The translations under genes and the position numbers were made by a program. 20,327 nucleotides of DNA from a virus: the IMG/VR virus record IMGVR_UViG_3300008120_000857, positions 1 to 20,327 of that record, one strand, 5' to 3'. The notes under the pieces were generated by a model. The model ran no database searches. It was not told the DNA's origin and worked only from the letters and a program-made list of their open reading frames with translations. Of the stretch, positions 1-6,151 are shown piece by piece; position 1 is the stretch's first letter, and each line of letters starts with the position of its first letter.

Positions 1-334
1 TTTACACTATCATCCGGAAAAGAGGTCGAGGAGAGCCTGCCGCTGACAGCGGAATTTTTTTTTCCCGGGAGTTGAGTATCGTCAAATCTATAAAAGAGAG
101 GTTTTCGAACTTACTTACCATGGCGGTGGAGGCTTTTCATGGTCTGAAGTCATGGATATGCCGGTCAACGAACGCCGTCTCAATATCAGGTTTATCAACG
201 AGCATCTAGAAAAGCTCCAAGAAATACAGAACGAGCGCCAGACCGTTACTGCCGATAAACCTTTGATTTCTAAGCCAGATATCAAATCTAAGGTAGAACC
301 TCCTACTTATGTCTCGAAGGTAAAAAAGAGGTAA
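1..334 (+). CDS. Tail-assembly chaperone / T4 gp26-like baseplate protein, 5'-partial, in two frames
   Basis: Two frames join here. From base 1 one frame reads a peptide ending LPLTAEFFFPGS and stops at 73-75. The frame one base on is open from 47 and reads through VEYRQIYKREVFELTYHGGGGFSW and MDMPVNERRLN to the stop at 332-334. The joined peptide (LPLTxxFFFPG, then YHGGGGFSWxxVxxMPxxxRR) resembles the C-terminal half of T4 gp26-type baseplate or tail-chaperone proteins; this match is from memory. The frames meet at a run of nine T (55-63); with eight T they would fuse. The gene lies directly upstream of the tape measure gene, where tail chaperones with programmed frameshifts are usually found. 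An ATG at 152 is internal to the conserved part and is unlikely to be the true start. Either an indel error or real recoding could explain the break. The gene starts before the window. Confidence 0.5.
55..63 (+). other. T9 homopolymer at the frame junction
   Basis: Nine consecutive T are followed by CCCGGG. This is where the upstream frame of the chaperone-like gene must pass into the downstream frame (+1, or equivalently -2). A homopolymer is both a classic slippery site and a classic site of sequencing length error. Confidence 0.5.
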
Positions 335-347
335 ATAGCTATTTATT
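332..347 (+). promoter_or_regulatory. AT-rich palindrome containing TATTTATT
   Basis: Bases 332-345 form a perfect 14-base palindrome, TAAATAGCTATTTA, which includes the stop codon of the chaperone-like gene. It continues into TATTTATT (340-347), 16 bases before the tape measure ATG. The same octamer occurs in three other gaps between genes (10986, 16183, 18392). The role is unknown; a promoter, processing site or protein-binding site is possible. Confidence 0.3.
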
Positions 348-363
348 TAGAGAATAGTACAGT

Positions 364-1917
364 ATGGCCGATAGAATGACAAAAAAAGAAAGAGAAGAGC
401 AAGAAGCTCTTGCTAGGAGCCAGGTAGGTGCAATAAGGGAAGAAGATCTTAGCCTTATGAACCAGTATCTTGCTATGTCTTTGAAGATTAGAAAGGCTAA
501 GCAAGAAGAGTTAGGATTACAAAAAGAAATCAAAGAATTAGGGAGAAAGGCCGTTATTGATGCAAACAAGTACAGTAAGGTTACTACAGAGGTTAAGAAG
601 TTAGAAGAAGAATTAGCAGAAAGAAAAAAAGCTAATTCTACTACAGCAAATAAAAACCTAATTAAACAGATCGAAAGAGAATTGGGTGCTGAAAGAAAGA
701 AGCAAGCAGCTCTTCAACGTACCGCAGGCGGACAGTTAAGAGCTATGGAAATGGAGGCAAAGAAAAAGAAAGATGCTCTTATTACTGAAAAGAAGTTGAT
801 TGCAGACATAAATAAAGAAAGAGGAGTTGGCGGTAGACTTGCAAATCTCTTTAGAACAAAAGAAGAAAGACAGCGACAAATCGATATTGCTCGAGCTAGA
901 GCAGGCGGAGGAGCAAATATACCGCCTGGTGGAGGCGGAACCACAGCAGGCGCAGCAGGCGCAGGCGGAGGCGGTGGAGGTAAAGGCGCAGCAGCCGGAA
1001 TATTAGGGGTACTGGGAATAGCTGGACTCGTAGCTGGTATTAAAGCAGGGTTAGATAAGTTATCTGCCCCTTTTAAAGCTATAGGAGGATTAATAAAGAG
1101 TAGTGTTGCAGCTCCATTAGCTCACAGCAAAATCCCTATCATAGGAGGTCTACTTGGTGGATTAGTCGGTATACTTAAAGGGGTTGTTGATCTAGTATTA
1201 GGTATCGATCAAGGATTAACTAATTTTGCCCGTAATGTAGGTATCTCAAAAGATAGAGCTAAAGGAGTAAAAGAAGAGTTTAGAGCTATAGCTAAGGCTA
1301 GCGATAATATAGTAGTTAACGAGACTAGATTGATGGAGTCTCAAGCTGAACTCACAAAAGCACTCGGTGTCAGAAGTCAGTTTACTAGCAGTATTCTCGA
1401 GAATAATATCAAGCTAAAAGAGATTGCAGGCCTTGAACTAGAAACGAGAAAAGCTATAGCACAAACTAGTGTTACGACGGGCAGAAACGCTGAAAAGCTT
1501 ACAAAGAGTATTTTAGCTCAATCCAAAGCATTTGAATTCGAGACTGGTGTTGCATTTGAATTCAGAGAGGTACTGACTCAAGCCAGTAAACAAGCCGGCG
1601 TTCTTGGACTGACCTTTACAAAATACCCTGAAAAGCTTGCTAAGTCTTTGATGATAACTAAAGCAATGGGCTACGAGATGAAACAGCTCGACGGAATCGC
1701 TAGTAGTTTCCTAGACTTTGAAGGTAGTATTAGTAAAGAGATGGAAGCTCAAGTATTAACCGGCAAGGAGCTTAATCTTACTAGAGCTCGTGAAGCAGCT
1801 CTTAATAACGATCTCGTAACTCTTGCAAAAGATTGTTACCGGGCTTATAAACAGATTAGCTGGAGCCGTTCAAATGATAGGGGATATTGTAGCAAGTATA
1901 TTGGATCTCATAGGTAA
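364..1917 (+). CDS. Tail tape measure protein, N-terminal part
   Basis: This encodes the rod-like protein that fixes tail length and is later ejected. Residues 1-180 are highly charged (K, E, R) and predicted coiled coil. Residues 181-207 are a glycine-rich linker. Hydrophobic, glycine-rich stretches follow at about 208-229 and 256-281, typical of tape measure membrane-active segments. Around residues 457-490 it carries the motif LTGKELNLTRAREAALNND, which I recall from tape measure proteins of related phages. The ATG at 364 follows the upstream gene by 29 bases. The last ~30 residues after TLAKD are low-complexity out-of-frame sequence with many K, R, S and C, unlike the rest, and end at 1917. 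The natural continuation appears in the next frame (see the following entry). Fused, the product would be about 630 residues. Function is inferred from architecture and position after the chaperone. Confidence 0.75.
   Translation: MADRMTKKEREEQEALARSQVGAIREEDLSLMNQYLAMSLKIRKAKQEELGLQKEIKELGRKAVIDANKYSKVTTEVKKLEEELAERKKANSTTANKNLIKQIERELGAERKKQAALQRTAGGQLRAMEMEAKKKKDALITEKKLIADINKERGVGGRLANLFRTKEERQRQIDIARARAGGGANIPPGGGGTTAGAAGAGGGGGGKGAAAGILGVLGIAGLVAGIKAGLDKLSAPFKAIGGLIKSSVAAPLAHSKIPIIGGLLGGLVGILKGVVDLVLGIDQGLTNFARNVGISKDRAKGVKEEFRAIAKASDNIVVNETRLMESQAELTKALGVRSQFTSSILENNIKLKEIAGLELETRKAIAQTSVTTGRNAEKLTKSILAQSKAFEFETGVAFEFREVLTQASKQAGVLGLTFTKYPEKLAKSLMITKAMGYEMKQLDGIASSFLDFEGSISKEMEAQVLTGKELNLTRAREAALNNDLVTLAKDCYRAYKQISWSRSNDRGYCSKYIGSHR
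899..990 (+). repeat. GC-rich glycine-codon repeat inside the tape measure gene
   Basis: Imperfect GCAGGCGGAGG-like units recur (for example at 901 and 961), encoding the Gly/Ala linker. It is much richer in G than the surrounding sequence, with several closely spaced GG pairs. It is most simply explained as coding for a flexible linker. Confidence 0.4.
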
Positions 1918-2257
1918 CGTAGCCGGGTTCTTTGGCGGTAATGCAAATAAGTTCAAAGGTCTTGCAAGCTCTGTAAGAGCAGGTACTGCAGGATTTGCAG
2001 GAGGATTGAGAGGCGCTGCCAACACCATAGGCGGAATGAACTTTGGCGAAGCTGCTCCTTCTATCGGTACAACTGTAGAGCAAGGTACTAAACAACAAAA
2101 TGTAAACGTAGGCGGTGCTACTAAAGTAACAGGAAAAGAAACAGGTAGTGTAAATGGAACTCGTAATACAGGGGACGTTTATTTAGACGGTCAGAAAGTA
2201 GGTTACATTATACTAGGAAATAATGCTAACCAGTTATACGGACTAGATAAAGCATAA
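1823..2257 (+). CDS. Tail tape measure protein, C-terminal part (frame-shifted)
   Basis: This frame is open from 1820. It begins with a hydrophobic helix (GLINRLAGAVQMIGDIVASI), then LDLIGNVAGFFGG, a Gly/Ala-rich middle, and ends in a GDVYLDGQKVGYIILGN module. A VYLDGxKVG segment near the C-terminus is something I know from phage tape measure proteins. No good start codon exists: TTG at 1823 is the only nearby option and there is no leader, so this is a continuation of the preceding gene rather than an independent gene. Removing one base from the AAAA at 1827-1830 would fuse the frames as TLAK-IVTGL. A larger internal deletion is also possible, because the motif upstream normally sits in mid-protein. 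The next gene starts three bases after the stop. Confidence 0.65.
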   Translation: MQKIVTGLINRLAGAVQMIGDIVASILDLIGNVAGFFGGNANKFKGLASSVRAGTAGFAGGLRGAANTIGGMNFGEAAPSIGTTVEQGTKQQNVNVGGATKVTGKETGSVNGTRNTGDVYLDGQKVGYIILGNNANQLYGLDKA

Positions 2258-2260
2258 AAT

Positions 2261-2491
2261 ATGGACTTACTAGATCAAATCGAGCAATCCCAGCTAAGCA
2301 AACAAGGCAGAACAAATCCTTCGGGTATTTTTGAAGGAGTGCCTTCTAATGTTACTGCAACAATAAGAGGCGGGTCTGTACCTAGAGCATCATCTATAGT
2401 TCCAGTATCTGAAAACCCAATTGATGTTACGTATGGTGCAAAACCTCAACCAACTTATTTAGATTTTATTAAATCAAGCACAGGACGTTAA
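2261..2491 (+). CDS. Small protein of the tail gene block, unknown function
   Basis: The 76-residue protein starts with ATG three bases after the tape measure stop and ends one base before the next ATG, so it is translated from a tightly packed tail operon. It begins with a short charged amphipathic segment (MDLLDQIEQSQLSKQGR), is then rich in S, P, V and G, and ends with PTYLDFIKSSTGR. There is no signal peptide, membrane segment or cysteine. I do not recognise a family. The position suggests a small tail or baseplate component or an assembly factor; that is inference only. Confidence 0.6.
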   Translation: MDLLDQIEQSQLSKQGRTNPSGIFEGVPSNVTATIRGGSVPRASSIVPVSENPIDVTYGAKPQPTYLDFIKSSTGR

Positions 2492-2492
2492 C

Positions 2493-4442
2493 ATGCCTCT
2501 AATTAATTTCAGAACAGATTTAACTAGTCTTCGCTTTGGCGGAGATAGACCTGGTGGCGGCAGTAGTAATCAACCCTACATGCAATTCCCTATCGACAAC
2601 GAACAGGCACCGTCAGGAATTAGAGGTTATTATGAAATTAATAGAACTGCTTTAGACTTTCCTGTACGTGGAGGTGCGATAACTCAATTACTAACTGCCG
2701 GTTCTAGTATTGTATCGGCAACCTTAGATAGAGAGAGAATACAAAAGTTTTTCAAAGATGCCCCTAGAGGGACTGCTTTTATCGAAAAACAGCTCGGATT
2801 ACAACTTACAAATCCGAGAATACAGGTACCTAATGCACTGACTTTCGCAGGTCCAAGCCTAGGTAATACTTTTTTACCCGTAACCAACGTATATAATCCC
2901 CTTAATACTCTCGCCCAGGTACAATTTCAGGGTACAGGAGCACATTTTAACAGGCATGGTGTTGGTCCTACCATTTACGAGAGACCGCAACAGACTTACG
3001 CCTACATTGTAGGTGCACCTCAAAATAATACGCAAGCAACAAATAGACTTTCGATATTAAGAGCTTTAAAGCTTATTGGGTCTACCGACTTTATTACTAA
3101 TCCTGATATAGTAGGAGGTACAGGAATTGATCCTACGCTAGTAGATAGGTTGGGAATATCTCCTGTACAGAATCAGTTATTCAATTATTTAGGAGGGCCT
3201 GGTTCCGTATACGGGATCGGTTTTACTAGAATATCTAGATATACTGATACCAATATAACTAAGATAAGTGAGACAAGACCTGACCCTAAATTTACTGTTG
3301 AAGGTAAACCTGGAGTAGCTTATTCTACTATTGCATTAACATACCAGCAGATTGCTAGTCAAGGTACTGATACGCGTACACCTATCGATCAACCGATTAG
3401 AGATTTTAGAAATTTATTACCTGCTGGAACTCCAAGATCTAACTACAGCGATTTGAATATTGCAAACCCTTTTAACGGTACTGGCGGTTTAGGTATAGGT
3501 AATCCAGGAGCGGCTAGAGTAAGAGCTAGATACATTGACACTACTAATAACGGACAAGATTCGTTAAATATGCTAAACCTTTTAGCAAAAGGAGTAGAGA
3601 ATCCTAATCAGTTTTTTTATAATCCTTACCAGAAGGACCCGTGGGAGGTTGCAGGCAATGAATCAAAGGATATAATCAAGTTTGCTTTCGAGTGCATAGA
3701 TAACGATAATTTAAACTTTTCTACAGCACTTATTTTTAGAGCTTTCTTAGAGGGTCAAATTTCCGATAGTAATAGCGCAGAATATAATACTTTTAAGTAT
3801 TTAGGTAGAGGGGAGACTTTTAGGACCTATCAAGGATTTGATAGAACGATTGGATTCACATTCAAGGCTTTTGTTCAAAGCAGGCAAGAAATGTTACCAA
3901 TGTACACTAAGATAAATCAATTAATATCACAGGTATATCCAGACTATTCTCCCAATTATAATTTAATGCGGGGTAATGTTGTAAAATTAACTATCGGTGA
4001 TTATCTTTATAGAATGCCTGGTTTCCTTGAAAACGTAAACGTAACTATTGATAACAATACTACCCCATGGGAAATATTACTAAATCAATTCGGTGCCGAA
4101 GATGATGTAAGACAGCTTCCACACATGGTAACAATACAGTGTTCATTCAAACCAATAATGGACATACTACCTAGAAAGGTTAATAAAGAAAATCCTTTTG
4201 TGCCGTTGATTGCAAATAAAGATCGTTTCATTGATCCAACTGCAACAACACCTGCAGATAGACGAACTCTCGTTTCTACAAATAATTCGAATTCTACTGG
4301 TCTTGCTACAGGTGTACAGAATGCTAACCAGGGACAGACAACACCCCTTCCCGCCTCACAAGTTCAACCTAGGAGAGGCGGTTTAGGCGGCTTAGGTGTA
4401 GAAGATTTCAATCTAAGTAACTCAGTATTAATTGGAGGATAA
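2493..4442 (+). CDS. Tail tube / baseplate structural protein (possibly gp48/gp54-like)
   Basis: The 649-residue protein follows the small tail gene by one base; its stop TAA shares a base with the next ATG (TAATG), indicating translational coupling. The N-terminal ~60 residues are rich in G, R and D; the middle contains long N/T/G-rich segments typical of virion proteins. The C-terminal third (about residues 440-580) holds RTIGFTFKAFVQSRQEMLPM, INQLISQVYPDYSP and LTIGDYLYRMPGFLENVNVT. This looks like the beta-sandwich and helix layout of tail-tube-like proteins such as T4 gp19, gp48 and gp54. That assignment is from pattern memory and is tentative. The final ~60 residues are N/T/Q-rich and probably disordered. 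The location between tape measure and gp53-like genes fits a tube initiator or baseplate role. Confidence 0.6.
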   Translation: MPLINFRTDLTSLRFGGDRPGGGSSNQPYMQFPIDNEQAPSGIRGYYEINRTALDFPVRGGAITQLLTAGSSIVSATLDRERIQKFFKDAPRGTAFIEKQLGLQLTNPRIQVPNALTFAGPSLGNTFLPVTNVYNPLNTLAQVQFQGTGAHFNRHGVGPTIYERPQQTYAYIVGAPQNNTQATNRLSILRALKLIGSTDFITNPDIVGGTGIDPTLVDRLGISPVQNQLFNYLGGPGSVYGIGFTRISRYTDTNITKISETRPDPKFTVEGKPGVAYSTIALTYQQIASQGTDTRTPIDQPIRDFRNLLPAGTPRSNYSDLNIANPFNGTGGLGIGNPGAARVRARYIDTTNNGQDSLNMLNLLAKGVENPNQFFYNPYQKDPWEVAGNESKDIIKFAFECIDNDNLNFSTALIFRAFLEGQISDSNSAEYNTFKYLGRGETFRTYQGFDRTIGFTFKAFVQSRQEMLPMYTKINQLISQVYPDYSPNYNLMRGNVVKLTIGDYLYRMPGFLENVNVTIDNNTTPWEILLNQFGAEDDVRQLPHMVTIQCSFKPIMDILPRKVNKENPFVPLIANKDRFIDPTATTPADRRTLVSTNNSNSTGLATGVQNANQGQTTPLPASQVQPRRGGLGGLGVEDFNLSNSVLIGG

Positions 4443-4750
4443 TGCAATCGAGATATCAAAACATACCAGTAACTAAGTTAGATGTAACCGGAAGCGCTTA
4501 CTATCAAACTAACGTATATCCGACAATACAGCCAACCGATAGTGATTACTATGTTATTACAACTGTAAACGACAGGCTAGACTTAATTGCTTTTGACTTT
4601 TATCAAGATTCAAGTCTTTGGTGGATCATTGCTTCCGCAAATGCATTACCAGGAGATTCAATCTACCCGCCTATAGGTGTTCAGCTGAGAATTCCTACCA
4701 ACATTCAGACCGTACTAAATAATTATAACTTAGTAAATAATGGCTATTAA
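4442..4750 (+). CDS. Baseplate wedge protein, T4 gp53-like with LysM-type fold
   Basis: The 102-residue protein contains YYVITTVNDRLDLIAFDFY, SSLWWIIASANAL and GVQLRIPTN in order. These are the elements of a LysM-like module: an opening strand, 'DRLDxIAxxxYxD', 'WWxIAxAN' and 'PGxxLxIP'. T4 gp53 and LysM-like tail proteins (gpX type) share this pattern and help close the baseplate wedges. The start overlaps the preceding stop (TAATG). A GGAGG lies at 4434-4438, but it encodes the LIGG C-terminus of the upstream protein and is only three bases from the ATG, so I do not count it as a ribosome binding site. Its end overlaps the next gene by 11 bases. Confidence 0.65.
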   Translation: MQSRYQNIPVTKLDVTGSAYYQTNVYPTIQPTDSDYYVITTVNDRLDLIAFDFYQDSSLWWIIASANALPGDSIYPPIGVQLRIPTNIQTVLNNYNLVNNGY

Positions 4751-6119
4751 GTTATCAAATGTTATTGGTGCCCCGTTTAGTGACGACGTACTAAGACAGA
4801 TAGCAATCAGAGCACGTCGTAATAGTACTTTAAGTAGGTCTGGGGAAGATGTTTTATTTCTAGCCAATAAAACAGCATGGGCACGTCTTACTTCGTCTGT
4901 TAATATAGTTACCTTGACAGAGAATGACAGAACTTCTTTTTTCTCTAGATTGAATCTAAGTCCTGGTGAATATCCTACCCCTGATTCATTAGCCCGAAAT
5001 TGGATACTAGAGGCAGGAACATCAATACAAAATGGTAACGGTATTACGATAAGACAAGGAATAGGAGCAAACGGAGCATACGGCCTCGGAGGTACAGACG
5101 AGTTAGGATACAGACCTATGCCCGGTTTAGTATCGGTGCAAATCGAAACTACTGGACGTTTAGGATCCCTCAGGCAAGCGACTATAAACTTTAAGGTCTG
5201 GAATATGAACCAGCTTAATATTATTGAAGCTTTATATTTCCGCCTAGGCTACTCTATGCTACTTGAGTGGGGACATACTCAATACTTCTCTAATAAGGAT
5301 TCTAACAACAACGATATTCCAGGCGGTATTTTCGTTTCAAACGGCATTTACGGAATCGATAACCCTTTCAGTTCGGGTAGAACAAAAGAAATAATTCAGC
5401 AAGATATCGCTAGAAAAGTAAGAAAGACTTCTGGAAACTACGATGGAATGCTTGGTATTGTTTCTAATTTTAACTGGTCTTTCAATCAAGAAGGAGGTTA
5501 CGACTGTAATATAAGGTTAATAGGTCTTGGAGCTATAATGGATTCATTGAGAATAAACCAAGCTTATACCTTACCGCAAGGAGAAATTAAAAAATTCAAA
5601 GAAAATCAGAGTGCATTAGAAAGGTTAGCGCAAAGTAATTTAGCAGCGCAAACTCAAGCTGAGGCAGGCGGTACTGAACAATTTAATTTAGAACCGTTAC
5701 CTAAAAATCCTGCTGAACTTTTTGCATTAGTAGCAAAGTATAAAGGTCCTCAAAACCTCACTTATCAGCAATTCATTCAAGATTATTTAGCTATAGGAAT
5801 AGATAATTTTCAGACCGGTAAATATTTTGATACGCAATATGTAATTTTTGATCAATCAAGAACTAATCAAGACTTACAAACTTTAGAAGCAGTTAATCAA
5901 AAATTTGGAGGTTTATGGGTACCAAGAGGAAACGTATACTACAATTTAAATCCTGCAACTTCTACGTCAGTAACCTTAAATGTAAAGAGTAAAAACGGGA
6001 GTTCGATTACAAGTTTCGTAGACGAGTATTTCAGACTTAATCCAAATCAATTAACAGAAGCATATAAGGAAGGAGCCGTATCGTACGAACTAACGGACAA
6101 GTACAGACCGTCCCGTTAG
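4740..6119 (+). CDS. Baseplate hub protein, N-terminal part
   Basis: This starts with ATG inside the end of the gp53-like gene (11-base overlap). About residues 127-180 contain MPGLVSVQIETTGRLGSLRQ, NMNQLNIIEALYFRLGYSML and LEWGHTQYF, a block I have seen in large hub or tail proteins of uncultured Bacteroidota phages. The frame ends at 6117-6119 after SYELTDKYRPSR. The neighbouring frame is open from 6068 and, from about 6092, reads TNGQVQTVPLDSILISTEAS straight into the next long frame, so the stop looks artificial. One base added near 6093 (for example GG to GGG) would restore a single 1,403-residue protein ending at 8950. No programmed -1 slippery heptamer is evident. The likely role is the central baseplate hub or spike carrier. 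Confidence 0.65.
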   Translation: MAIKLSNVIGAPFSDDVLRQIAIRARRNSTLSRSGEDVLFLANKTAWARLTSSVNIVTLTENDRTSFFSRLNLSPGEYPTPDSLARNWILEAGTSIQNGNGITIRQGIGANGAYGLGGTDELGYRPMPGLVSVQIETTGRLGSLRQATINFKVWNMNQLNIIEALYFRLGYSMLLEWGHTQYFSNKDSNNNDIPGGIFVSNGIYGIDNPFSSGRTKEIIQQDIARKVRKTSGNYDGMLGIVSNFNWSFNQEGGYDCNIRLIGLGAIMDSLRINQAYTLPQGEIKKFKENQSALERLAQSNLAAQTQAEAGGTEQFNLEPLPKNPAELFALVAKYKGPQNLTYQQFIQDYLAIGIDNFQTGKYFDTQYVIFDQSRTNQDLQTLEAVNQKFGGLWVPRGNVYYNLNPATSTSVTLNVKSKNGSSITSFVDEYFRLNPNQLTEAYKEGAVSYELTDKYRPSR

Positions 6120-6151
6120 ACAGTATTCTCATCAGTACTGAAGCATCTCGT

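Noticed and set aside
714-944. Minus-strand open frame opposite the tape measure gene, Pro/Ala-rich
   Set aside because: It is the reverse of the Gly-rich and charged coding sequence, has no leader, and all supported genes are on the + strand.
899-990. GG-rich tract as a regulatory G-quadruplex
   Set aside because: Only GG pairs rather than longer runs are present, and the tract is fully explained by Gly codons of a linker.
1856-2098. Minus-strand open frame over the tape measure C-terminal part, Cys/Ser-rich
   Set aside because: Composition is unlike any protein here and the + strand frame carries recognisable motifs.
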